Assembly (NCBI GenBank): GCA_004835665.1
Contig: RBKR01000024.1
Coordinates: 1 to 64,000, forward strand
Reading direction: 5' to 3'
Source of the DNA: Phoma sp. XZ068
Lineage: Eukaryota > Ascomycota > Dothideomycetes > Pleosporales > Didymellaceae
Length of the DNA: 64,000 nt
Of this stretch, positions 1 through 8,918 are shown piece by piece; within the stretch, counting starts at the first letter, position 1; every line of letters begins with the position of its first letter. The position numbers and the translations under genes were made by a program. The notes beneath the pieces are model-generated. The model was not told the origin of the DNA. It worked only from the letters and a program-made list of their open reading frames with translations, and searched no databases.

Positions 1-7
1 CCGTACT

Positions 8-56
8 TAACCCTAACCTAACCCCTAACAACCTAACCCTAACCCTAACCCTAACC

Positions 57-97
<41 letters not shown>

Positions 98-112
98 CCC
101 TAACCCTAACCC
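8..112. repeat. Telomere, C-strand CCCTAA repeats
   Basis: The window opens with CCCTAA hexamers: a few irregular units (with CCTAA, CCCCTAA and AACAA slips) followed by more than a dozen mostly perfect copies up to about 112. C-strand reading inward is the orientation expected at a left chromosome end, with TTAGGG on the opposite strand pointing outwards. Position 1 is therefore at or very near the physical end of the chromosome. The irregular outermost units could be assembly noise. Confidence 0.97.
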
Positions 113-403
113 TCTCTCTCACTCTCTCTCTCACTCTCTCTCTCTCCCTCACCCTCACTCTCTCTCTCACCCTCACTCTCTCCCTCACCTCACTCTCACT
201 CTCTCTCTCACTCTCTCCCTCACCCTCACTCTCACTCTCTCTCTCACCCTCACTCTCACTCTCACTCTCACTCTCTCTCTCACTCTCTCTCTCACCCTCA
301 CTCTCACTCTCTCTCTCACTCTCTCTCTCACCCTCACTCTCACTCTCACTCTCTCCCTCACCCTCACTCTCACTCTCTCTCTCTCTCTCTCTCTCCCTCA
401 CCC
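113..403. repeat. Telomere-proximal variant hexamer array
   Basis: Directly joined to the telomere is about 290 bp built almost entirely of CTCTCA and CCCTCA hexamers. On the G-strand these are TGAGAG and TGAGGG, one or two substitutions from TTAGGG. The hexamer phase continues from the telomere, so the block is best described as telomere-variant repeats rather than an unrelated microsatellite. It stays open for long stretches in several frames only because it lacks stop codons; no gene is inferred. Confidence 0.85.
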
Positions 404-514
404 TCGGACGGGCTCCCCACCCACATCCCCTACTTGTAACTAACTAATAACTGCTCTCTTTAAACACCCTACGGGCCTACTGCCTACTCTTTCTTTTCTT
501 TTCTACCTTTTTTA

Positions 515-652
515 CTTGTTTACACCTCCTCATTTGTTTACACCTCCTCACTTGTTTACACCTCCTCACTTGTTTACACCTCCTCACTTGTTTACACCTC
601 CTCACTTGTTTACACCTCCTCACTTGTTTACACCTCCTCACTTGTTTACACC
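515..652. repeat. 18-bp minisatellite, 7 full copies plus a partial
   Basis: A tandem array of an 18-bp unit (CTTGTTTACACCTCCTCA) starts at 515, 533, 551, 569, 587, 605 and 623, with a 12-bp partial at 641. Only the first unit boundary carries a substitution (CATTTG for CACTTG). The unit length is a multiple of three, so one frame reads a Leu-Phe-Thr-Pro-Pro-His repeat, but there is no other sign of coding. Confidence 0.95.
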
Positions 653-1745
653 TTTTCTTTGTATCTATACTCGCCTCTGCTTGTATTTCTTTCCGTGTTT
701 TTTACCCCTACTTAAACTTATTTGTACTTCTTTTTATTCTGTCTTTTATCTACTTTATTACTTCTTTCCTCCTTTCTTCTTATCTCTTTTTCCTTATAAC
801 TATAAAACCCTAACCCCGCTCTTCTTTTCCTACTACTTTTTGACAATACTTTGCACTTTCTTTCTTTTGTATCTCTAAATCTATTCTAATCTGAATCTCT
901 TTTCTACTTATTCTACTTATTCTTCTTTTCTTTCTTACTCTTACTATTGTCTCTACCCTCACCCTTTTCTTAACTAACCTTTTTTCTTTCTCTTTTACCT
1001 CTGTCCTAATTCTCCCTCTATCTTTTTCATTTCAATCTTTCCTCTCTTTTCTTTACTACTTTCTTTATCTTCTTTCTTTCACCTCCTTTAAAACACTCTC
1101 TTCTATCCTCTTTTGCTACTTTAACCCCTGCTTATTCTTGTCAACTTTCTTTTGAAACCATTAATCCCCCTTCTTGCTTTGTTTCTACCTTGCCTTCTCT
1201 CTATTAAACACGTTTTGTAACTCTTTAACTTTTTCATCTTCCCTTGATTTTTTTTTATAACTACTAAACTACTTGTTTCTTCTGTTTGCCTGTGTATTTC
1301 TATTTCTTTTCTTATTCCTCTTTACTTCTTTCCTATAACTTTACCTCTTTTCTTTGTTATTATTTATTTCTCAACACTTACTTGCTAACTCTTCTTTGAA
1401 ACTCTCTTTATCTTTGAAAAAAATCTTTCAAATCCTTTCTACTGTGTTCTCTAATCCTTTTTTCTTCTCTTTACTGATTTCTCTAAACTACTAAACTGCT
1501 TATTTTTTCTTTTTACCTTTAACGTTTCTTTTCAATTTTACGCCCTCTTACCCACCCGCTTTCTTTGATCTTTTAACTTCAACTCTCTTCTTTACTCCCT
1601 TTCCTCTGCTTATCTTTTCTCTCTTCTCGAACTTTCCTTGAACTTGACTTTTCTTGAACTTCTTGAACTTCTTGAACTTTTGAACTTTTCAACTTTTGAA
1701 CTGCTGAACTTTTGAGCTGCTGAACTTTTGAACTTTCCTTGAATT
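653..1745. other. Polypyrimidine-biased subtelomeric tract
   Basis: For about 1.1 kb the plus strand is dominated by C and T, with long runs such as TTTCTTTC and few purine pairs, and stop codons in all frames. No gene motif or intron-exon structure is visible. The strand bias begins at the hexamer array and stops abruptly near 1745, where the sequence becomes GC-rich and mixed. The tract could be decayed telomere-variant repeats; that is inference. Confidence 0.7.
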
Positions 1746-1746
1746 C
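1626..1746. repeat. GAACTT-based short direct repeats
   Basis: Around 120 bp in which GAACTT recurs about every 8-15 bp (TTGAACTTTTGAACTTTTCAACTT and similar). It lies at the inner edge of the polypyrimidine tract and forms its boundary with the GC-rich repeats. No coding function is supported. Confidence 0.8.
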
Positions 1747-2337
1747 AACGGTTTGCGCTTGCGGACTGCCGAAACGGATAACGGCTAACGGGATCCGGGT
1801 TTCGGCCTCCGCGTTTGCTTCTGTCCTGTTGTCTACTTTCCCCAAATACGGATAACCCTAACCCTGACTTGCGTCCGGCCCTGAACCCAACTTCACGCTG
1901 TAAACACCTTGCCGGCTCTCCGCTCACCCTCTACCTTCTACTTCTCTTCTTGCCCTCCCTGACGCCTTGATGATGTGATCCCTGCTGTCTGCTACTGACC
2001 GCAAACCTCCTCGGCTTGCGGGGCCTTGTAACTGCGTCCTACCCTCTACCTGCGTCCTACCCTCAGCTACCGGTTGCCGCTCTTTTCTTCTTTACTTCGC
2101 TCTTTCCTACCCTTGCTGCGCTCTTGAACCGCTCTACGTTACGCTCTTTGCGCCTCCGGGGCCTTTCTACGGGCTCCTGCCACTCGGACGGGTATCTGCT
2201 GCACCCTCTTTTACATGTCACTATCGCACGGGTTACGGGGGCCTCTTCACGGGTTGCGGACCTCTCGGTAATACCTCACCACGACTTCGTCGCCTGCCTC
2301 TTCTCTTTTCTCAACCGCGGCGCTTCTTGTGCCTCCC

Positions 2338-3130
2338 CACGGGCCTTCCGCCCACCCCTTCTACTTCACCGCTGCGCTCGGCTTCTCTGTGACACCTGAC
2401 GGGCCCATCGCCCGCCCTCTTCTGCCTTCTCCTCAACGACTCTCTTCTCCCTTCTTGCCTCCCTCACCCTCGGCTCGTGATACCTTATCACGGCCCCACC
2501 CACCTCCCCTCTTTCTCCTTCATCCTCTACCGCCCCGCCCGCCTGCTTTGTGACACCTGACGGGCCCACCGCCCACCCCTACATTCTTACATCTTCACAC
2601 TCGCTAACGGGTCTTCGCCCTGCTCTTCTGTCTTGAACGGGGCCCACCGCAATCCCCTTTCTCTCTAACCCTTCTCCTCGCACTCCTTAACACTTCTTAG
2701 CCCTCTAATCACCTACGGGTCTTCGCCTTGTTTTTCTGCCCTGACGGGGCCCACCGCCAACCCCTCTTCGTCCCTCTGATACCTCTCTACGGGCCTACCG
2801 CCCGCCCTTTTGTCTCTACCCCCTCTGATACCTTGCCACGGGCCCACCGCCCACCCCCCCTTCTCTCTCTTACCCTCGCATTACCGGTCTCTTCACCGGT
2901 TCGGGGGCATCTTCGCGGGTTGCGGCTGTTTCCTGCCTGTTGCCTGTCTTTCTACGCGTTCGGGGGCACCTCCACGGGCTACGGGTCTCTCTACGGGCCT
3001 CTGTTCCTTTGTCGGCTTGCCCCAAATACCGGTAACCCTAACCCTAACCTGCATCCGCTCCTCCAACCAACTCTGCACCTGCCTCTTCGCTCTCGTGTGA
3101 CACCTGGCGGGCCCACTGTCCACCCTTCTC
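2338..3130. repeat. Degenerate GC-rich motif array (GGGCCCACCGCCCACCCC-like)
   Basis: At least seven or eight variants of a GGGCCCACCGCCCACCCC-like motif occur at about 2338, 2401, 2562, 2638, 2746, 2794, 2840 and 3108. Three are preceded by GACACCTGACGGG or a close variant. Spacing is irregular, about 45-270 bp. The motif contains a GGGCCC palindrome. No coding capacity accompanies it, so this is a degenerate subtelomeric repeat family between the telomere and the helicase gene. Confidence 0.75.
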
Positions 3131-3606
3131 TCACGCACTACGGCATCTACGGGCTTGGGAATGCCTTTCTGGCTGCGGCACCACAATCGGGTTTGCCAAA
3201 CTTCCCCTAGCTTCTGTTCTATCTTGTGACAATCCTCTCTAAACGCCCAAAACACCTTTTTACATGTTGTCCCCATCCCGATCCATCTGCCTAAACCCCC
3301 TGGTGACCTTTTCAAATGCCTCCTCTCCGCATCTTACTTTTCCCAAATTTTCGCTGTCTTGATCCTGCGCTTTCTTTTCAATACAAACGGGTGCTTTGGG
3401 TTGGGGACTCACTTGGTTTCGGGTGCTCTGCCTGGATTGTGGGCTCTTCTTGGGTTGCGCGCTCTTTCTTGGCTGTTGGTTTTTCTTAAATAATCGGCTC
3501 TTACTAATTTGGCGTCACTGATGTGGACTCACTTGGTTGGGCGGGGGACCACTTTCGGGCCACTTGGGCTGGTGGGACTACTTTCGGACCACTTGGGGTG
3601 GCGCGC

Positions 3607-3662
3607 TACTTGGGGAACCACGTGGGGAACTACTTGGGGAACCACTTGGGGAACCACTCGGG
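3607..3662. repeat. 12-bp G-rich tandem repeat
   Basis: Four copies plus a partial of a 12-bp unit (YACTTGGGGAAC) lie at 3607, 3619, 3631, 3643 and 3655. Evenly spaced GGGG runs separated by 8 bp lie on the plus strand, so an intramolecular G-quadruplex is conceivable but the loops are long. Looser TTGGGG or TTTCGG units precede the array from about 3550. Confidence 0.85.
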
Positions 3663-4043
3663 TTGGTGGGCACCTCTTGCTGGCTGCTGTGTTCTTTTAC
3701 AATGCTGTATGCTGTTGCCCGCTTGACCAAACCACGTATAACCCTATCTCAATCTTGACTTGCGTCCTGGCCTGACTGCAAGCTCTAACACCTCCTCTTG
3801 TCTCTACTGCCCTCTCTGCTCACACTCTCTGCGCTCGTATGCGCGTTGTCTGCGCTCCCTACACACTCAGCTTCTTTGTCTGTCTTGTTGATAATCTGCG
3901 TGCCGTAAACACCGGTAACCCCACCCTGACTTGCGTCCGGGCCCAACCGAAACTCCACTACCCCAACTTGCGTCCCGGCCCGAACCAAACTCTGCTGCAC
4001 AGCGAATCGCGAACGGAAAATCTTTCATTTGCTACTACTGCGC

Positions 4044-7000
4044 CTACTCAGCCAACAGCCGTGTAATCCAACAAAACTCCTTTACCAAGTTGTTGCTCTC
4101 CACGTTGTCCAGCGGCTGCTTCTTCCCTAAATATTCGATTAACATCCTACCCGGTCCTGCATCGTCCACCCCAAACTCCGCTAATCGGGCCTGCCATCGG
4201 GCGTTTGCCTCCGTGTAACCGAATACTATGCCTGTTAATCCTGCGCTCAACACCCCGCTGTATTGACAAGTCCCTCCCCCTACCCTTCGATACTTCCCTT
4301 TCTCGTTCGGCTCCCAGCTGTTGCAAATTTCCTGCGGTACGCCACCACACGGGAAGCAACCTGAAAACATGTGGAACCGAACCTGGTCGTCTATCTTCTG
4401 TACCATCTCCTTCGCTGTTTTGCTTTCTGCCCTCCAACACTGCCGTATGTCGTGTCCGCTCTGTGGATCGCCTGCTCCCTCGCAAATCCCGCAGCGATTC
4501 GCCCACCACGCCAACTGCCTGCGCACCCACTCTACGTCGGCAAACTCCTGCTGTCGATGCTCAGTCAACGTCTGCCACGGCCCCCGGCGCGCCTGCTCCT
4601 GCTGTTGAAACACCCGCCGCATCTCTTCCCGCTCCGCTTCGACGACGTCCATTTCTTCTCCATCGTTACTGTTGTCGTCTGTCTCGCTCTCTTCTTCTGT
4701 TTCTTCTTCAACCACCTCCTCCAACTGCCCATCTATCCCTCGGCACACGTCGCACATCTCCTCGTTGTCCTCCTCTCTACACCCTGCTCGATCCTTCCTC
4801 CCATCCAAATACCCGTCCAACACCTCCCTCCTGCAGCTAGCCGCCCCGCTCTCACCACCTTCAACATACTCCCTCACCAACTGCCGCTCGGCTTCTGTCT
4901 CGTTGTCTTCGGTGCGTTGTTTCCCATCCTGAACGATCAAAACCGCCTCGCTTCGCAACCCGTCCCGGCCTGCCCTGCCGCTCTCCTGTGCGTAATCCAA
5001 CATGGTGAACGGCCAATCGATGTGAATGATGCACCGTACATCCGGTATGTCCACGCCCATTCCCAACGCGCTCGTTGCCACGATCACGCGCTGCTTGCCT
5101 GCCATGAAGTCCGCTAACATGCTCGCCTTGCCCACGGCATCCGCGTGATACGCGTGACAATCTAATTGCTCTGCCAACGCCTTCACCTTCGGCTTCGAAT
5201 TGCCGTACACGATGAGCTTGCCTGTCCTGTACTTCCGCATTTTCTGCCACACTGTCTTGATGACCATCGACTCGACGTCCTTCTTCTTCACGGACCGGCT
5301 GATCTTGATGGTCTGATACGCCACGTTCGTCCTTGTGGTCGGTTGTCTGAACATCTTGACCTGCCCTCGCTGGTAATGCATCCGTCGATACAGCTCGTCT
5401 TCTTCGGTCGGCGGCAACGTTGCTGTCAACAGCACCATCTGCGTCTCGGCTGCTGCCAGCCTGCCGAGCTGTTGCATCTGCTTGCGGAATGTGTATCGAC
5501 GGTTCAACACAATGTGACACTCGTCGATCACGATACGGTCCAGCTGCCGCGTCGCTCGCAGCCGGTTCAAAAATGTCGCGAACGCTTCTCCCACGGCCGA
5601 CTCGGGCGTTACGAACACGATGGCTGCTGCGTCGGGCGGGCAGCGACTCTCCCACTCGGCGCACGATATCCCCAGCTCCTTGCACCGCCGCATCATGTCT
5701 CCACGCAGCGAAACCAACGGCACGACGACGACCGTCGTTCCACCTTGCTCTGCCCACCCCGGCAACATAAACAACATGCTCTTGCCTGCGCCAGTCGGCA
5801 TCACGGCCACGACGGGGCTCTCGCCGGCAATGATCGCCTCGATGGCCTCCTTCTGCACGCCTCTGAACTTTGCTTTCTTGCCCTTCATTCGCTGGAGTTG
5901 CGCTGCCGGGTCCATCTTCCTCAGCCGCTCCAGCCTCTCTATCCTTGCCTCGTCCGCCTCGCTCTCGAACGGCGCCTTCTTCCGCTTCTTGACGTCTGCC
6001 ACTGCGTCTACGGCGGACTGGAAACCCAAAAACCGGTGCCAATCGGTGCTCGAGTTGCGGAACAACTGCCGCCTGTCTGCTGTGACGCCTGCCATCTCCA
6101 TGATCCCGCGCGCGTATACCATGCCGGCTACGTGCGCGCTGTGGCCGGCCTGCTCGTCCTGGATGGTGGCGAGCATATTCTCCTCGTTCCACTCCTCGTT
6201 CTCCTCTGCCTCCTCTGCTCGAAATGCCGACGATGGCCGCAAAAACCTCCGGCTGATGCCGATGGCAATCTCACGGTATGCTGCAATCGTCAACTCTTGC
6301 TTTAAACCTACTCTGCTTTCACGCTTCAATATTTCCCGAAATCGGTCGCTTGTCCACTTCCGTCCGCTGGGGTCGGCTGGCCACATGTGCGATGATATCG
6401 CCTCCTTCTCCCACACCATCGCCTCCAACCGCTGCTGGAACGGCAACACCAACCACATGTAATACACCACCAGCTCGCCCACCTCGCGCGGCAAGTACCG
6501 GTGGATGATCTTGACATCGCCGCTCACGGCATACCCTTTGTGATACCGCGTAACGAACGCGACCATGCCGTCCTCGATGAAAATGTTTCGGTGGCCCCCC
6601 TTGATGGTGTTGCTGTGTCGAACGCTGCCCAGCTCTGGCCACCTTGCGGGTTGCCCTTCTGCCATGTGCACCAACGCGGCCAGCTTCTCTCGAAACGCAA
6701 TCACTCGATCCATGTACCGCTCCACCTCTTTCCGGTCGATGCCTGAACGGCTTCCTGGCTTGATGAACCTTTCCCTGACGTTGGCGTCCTGCCCCGCGCG
6801 CTCAAACAACCACTTCTCCCCATCTACGGGCATGCGCGTGCGGTGGTCTTTCAAAAAGTTCCACCCTGGCCGCTCATCGGTCGGGTTGTCGCGCAGCTGC
6901 TCCCACGGGATCTGGGGCACTTGGCCTGCTGTCTGCTTGCCGCAAAACAGCAACTCCTCCACCAGTAGCCGCTTAGCCTCCGCCTGCATACCGTGCACCA

Positions 7001-8705
7001 TCCCGCGGAACTGGGCCATGGTGAAGTGCAAGTTCTTGTACAGCAGCTCATCCTTCCCCATCCACTCGACGTGGCCACGCGACGTGGTGTTGTAGTGCAC
7101 CTTCAGCCCGTACGTGCGTAAGTCGAGCATCCACTGCATCGGGCTGTGGCTGCCTCGCACCATGAAGCTGTCCATCATCTGCTGCACAAACTCCAAGCAG
7201 CCTTTTGGTCGACGCGGGCTGGGGGGACTGCTGCCGCTGTCGCTCCCCCCGTACGCGCTGTCGTCGTCGAACACCTCCTCTTCAAACGGCTCGGACAGCT
7301 CCAGTGCGTGCTGCACGACCATGAAACGGGTGATTTTGATCACGGACGACAAGATCGGCGGGTACAGCTCGGGGCCCTTCCAACCGTCCTCCTTGACGCC
7401 AAGCACAGCCAACGCGCACACCAGCGCGCAGTCGTACTCCTTGCGGCGGATGGTCTGTTTGAGCAGCGCCATGCAAAAGTCCAAGCACGCTTTTTCGACC
7501 GGCCCCAGCTTCGCGTGCTCGGGCTCATTGTCGCGTTCGGACGGGTCCTGCTCGTCGTCCAGCTCATCGATCATCATCTCGTCCTCCTCGTCCTCCCCGT
7601 CCTCGTTCTGGTCCTCGTCGGCTACCCCCATCTCTACCCCACCTACGTCTCTCTCTGCCTGCTCGATCAATGCCTCCCACGCCTCGCGCTGCTGCTGTGT
7701 GAAGCGGTACTTGGGGCTCTTCCAACGGTGCTCCCTCTGCGTCCGTGCAAAAAACATCAGTATCTGCTTCCACGGGCGTGATCGCTCTTTGATCGACTTG
7801 TCGTCCATGTACGCCTGCAGCGGCGTGTACCTGGTCTGATGCTTCTCTGTCCGGATCGCCTCCATACGCACGAATATGCCCGTCCGTTCGATGACCGACG
7901 CCTGGCTCACGCGGGCCAGTCCGTCCATGGCGTTCCAAATTGCAGCCTCGACGGGTTCCTCGTCCTTCTCCGGGTCTATGTTGGGCTCCTCAATGCTCGC
8001 CAGCAATTCGGGACGATCCAGTTTGTTCAAGTACGGCAGCCACCCAGTCCGCTCCAGCCATGGGGCCGCCTCGTCCTTCTCCCCGTCTTCGATCGTTGTC
8101 TTCGCCCGGTCCTCGACGTTGGCCCACGTCTTGGCCATCTCCTCGCCCACGCGCGCCCACGCCGCCTCGCCCTCTGTGGGGACGGGTTGCGGACCGCTGT
8201 CTGGGTTGTGACGCACCTCGAAGTACTGTGATCCGTGCCGGCTGCCGAAAAGTCGCTGGCAGTGTACGCGCTTGCAGCCGTCTTCCATCTGGGCTTGCAA
8301 CGCCCCTGCCCGAGTTCGGCTGGGGCGTCCTTGCCTTTTTCCCAGCGACCAGCCGTTGTGGTCTTTGCGCCAGTGCTTTTTGATCGAGTCGATGGTTCTT
8401 GCAATGTGCCGGCATTTTTCGGGCTCAAGTTGGCACAGCAAGCCGTCGTCGTATACTGGCAGCTGGGGGATGGGCTGCACGTTGTTGTCTGGTACCGTCC
8501 ACTCGCTGGGGTACTGTAGCAAGCCCGCCCACTGACGGACGGCATCCCCTACAGCTCTAACGTTTTTTGGCGGCCTCTTGTGTTGCTTCTGCAAGTGGCT
8601 CTCGATCTGGTCCGGCCATACTGCGTACCGGCACTCCTTGCACACTGCTACCTGGTACTCAGCCAAGTGCTCAAAGTACTGATGCTCAACGGTGGCTTCT
8701 GACAT
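4044..8705 (-). CDS. Telomere-linked RecQ-type helicase with N-terminal OrsD domain
   Basis: An intact 1,553-aa reading frame. The start at 8705 (MSEATVEHQ) is chosen over an in-frame ATG at 8912 because the second copy at 30045 begins at the equivalent point. Residues about 10-130 form an OrsD/PF12013-like region with paired Cys-His fingers (CKECRY..H, LCQLEPEKCRHI). The middle third is the linker typical of fungal OrsD-helicases. The motor shows Walker A PTGAGKS near 972, a DECH box near 1060, LLTATLPP, and QESGRAGRDG near 1242. A RecQ-like Cys cluster (CRRE..CDVC) follows, then an acidic stretch and a Cys-rich tail (CGIC, GCFPCGG). TLH genes characteristically sit next to telomeres and are thought to act in telomere maintenance or recombination. 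Transcription runs towards the telomere, and its 3' end lies in the subtelomeric repeats. Confidence 0.93.
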   Translation of the reverse strand: MSEATVEHQYFEHLAEYQVAVCKECRYAVWPDQIESHLQKQHKRPPKNVRAVGDAVRQWAGLLQYPSEWTVPDNNVQPIPQLPVYDDGLLCQLEPEKCRHIARTIDSIKKHWRKDHNGWSLGKRQGRPSRTRAGALQAQMEDGCKRVHCQRLFGSRHGSQYFEVRHNPDSGPQPVPTEGEAAWARVGEEMAKTWANVEDRAKTTIEDGEKDEAAPWLERTGWLPYLNKLDRPELLASIEEPNIDPEKDEEPVEAAIWNAMDGLARVSQASVIERTGIFVRMEAIRTEKHQTRYTPLQAYMDDKSIKERSRPWKQILMFFARTQREHRWKSPKYRFTQQQREAWEALIEQAERDVGGVEMGVADEDQNEDGEDEEDEMMIDELDDEQDPSERDNEPEHAKLGPVEKACLDFCMALLKQTIRRKEYDCALVCALAVLGVKEDGWKGPELYPPILSSVIKITRFMVVQHALELSEPFEEEVFDDDSAYGGSDSGSSPPSPRRPKGCLEFVQQMMDSFMVRGSHSPMQWMLDLRTYGLKVHYNTTSRGHVEWMGKDELLYKNLHFTMAQFRGMVHGMQAEAKRLLVEELLFCGKQTAGQVPQIPWEQLRDNPTDERPGWNFLKDHRTRMPVDGEKWLFERAGQDANVRERFIKPGSRSGIDRKEVERYMDRVIAFREKLAALVHMAEGQPARWPELGSVRHSNTIKGGHRNIFIEDGMVAFVTRYHKGYAVSGDVKIIHRYLPREVGELVVYYMWLVLPFQQRLEAMVWEKEAISSHMWPADPSGRKWTSDRFREILKRESRVGLKQELTIAAYREIAIGISRRFLRPSSAFRAEEAEENEEWNEENMLATIQDEQAGHSAHVAGMVYARGIMEMAGVTADRRQLFRNSSTDWHRFLGFQSAVDAVADVKKRKKAPFESEADEARIERLERLRKMDPAAQLQRMKGKKAKFRGVQKEAIEAIIAGESPVVAVMPTGAGKSMLFMLPGWAEQGGTTVVVVPLVSLRGDMMRRCKELGISCAEWESRCPPDAAAIVFVTPESAVGEAFATFLNRLRATRQLDRIVIDECHIVLNRRYTFRKQMQQLGRLAAAETQMVLLTATLPPTEEDELYRRMHYQRGQVKMFRQPTTRTNVAYQTIKISRSVKKKDVESMVIKTVWQKMRKYRTGKLIVYGNSKPKVKALAEQLDCHAYHADAVGKASMLADFMAGKQRVIVATSALGMGVDIPDVRCIIHIDWPFTMLDYAQESGRAGRDGLRSEAVLIVQDGKQRTEDNETEAERQLVREYVEGGESGAASCRREVLDGYLDGRKDRAGCREEDNEEMCDVCRGIDGQLEEVVEEETEEESETDDNSNDGEEMDVVEAEREEMRRVFQQQEQARRGPWQTLTEHRQQEFADVEWVRRQLAWWANRCGICEGAGDPQSGHDIRQCWRAESKTAKEMVQKIDDQVRFHMFSGCFPCGGVPQEICNSWEPNEKGKYRRVGGGTCQYSGVLSAGLTGIVFGYTEANARWQARLAEFGVDDAGPGRMLIEYLGKKQPLDNVESNNLVKEFCWITRLLAE

Positions 8706-8918
8706 GTTAGCGGTCCTCTGCGAGCCTCTGTGTGTGTTTTTTTTCCTTGAGGCGACTGCTCTTATCTCTGAATTATGTTGAGTTTCGCACCCCAGCTTGT
8801 GCGCCCGCTCATGTTGTACGGGCTGATCTCCGTTCGGTCCGTTACCCTGGTCAGGGGCTGAACCCAACGAACATCCTTCTTCTTCCGCCGTATCTCCTAC
8901 ATCAACAAACAAACAGTT
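8706..8918. promoter_or_regulatory. Shared divergent promoter region
   Basis: Only 213 bp separate the likely helicase start (8705, minus) from the start of the 597-aa gene (8919, plus), so both must initiate within or beside this spacer. The in-frame helicase extension to 8912 would leave almost no spacer, another reason to prefer 8705. No TATA box or operator was recognised. Co-regulation of the pair is inference. Confidence 0.45.

Larger units (their letters stand above)
1842..3935. repeat. Dispersed subtelomeric repeat with telomeric core (four copies)
   Basis: Four related stretches start near 1842, 3022, 3733 and 3898. The best two read CCCAAATAC, then a short G-rich link, two or three CCCTAA units, then YTGCRTCCG. 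Pure interstitial telomeric cores are at 1853-1865 and 3033-3049; the copies at 3733 and 3898 keep the flanks but have eroded cores (for example CCCTATCTC). The copies stand in the same orientation, telomeric C-strand on plus. They look like remnants of repeated telomere-joined units. Confidence 0.75.

Noticed and set aside
75..401. Long open frames across the telomere and hexamer array
   Set aside because: They consist only of Arg/Glu/Ser/Val dipeptides produced by the 6-bp repeat; there is no start context or non-repeat coding sequence.
516..878. 120-codon frame with a Leu-Phe-Thr-Pro-Pro-His repeat
   Set aside because: It arises from the 18-bp minisatellite and the T/C-rich tract; the remainder is Phe/Leu/Tyr-rich with no motif.
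8706..8912. N-terminal extension of the helicase from an ATG at 8912
   Set aside because: It would consume the divergent promoter, has no resemblance to the second copy, and lies upstream of the start shared with that copy.
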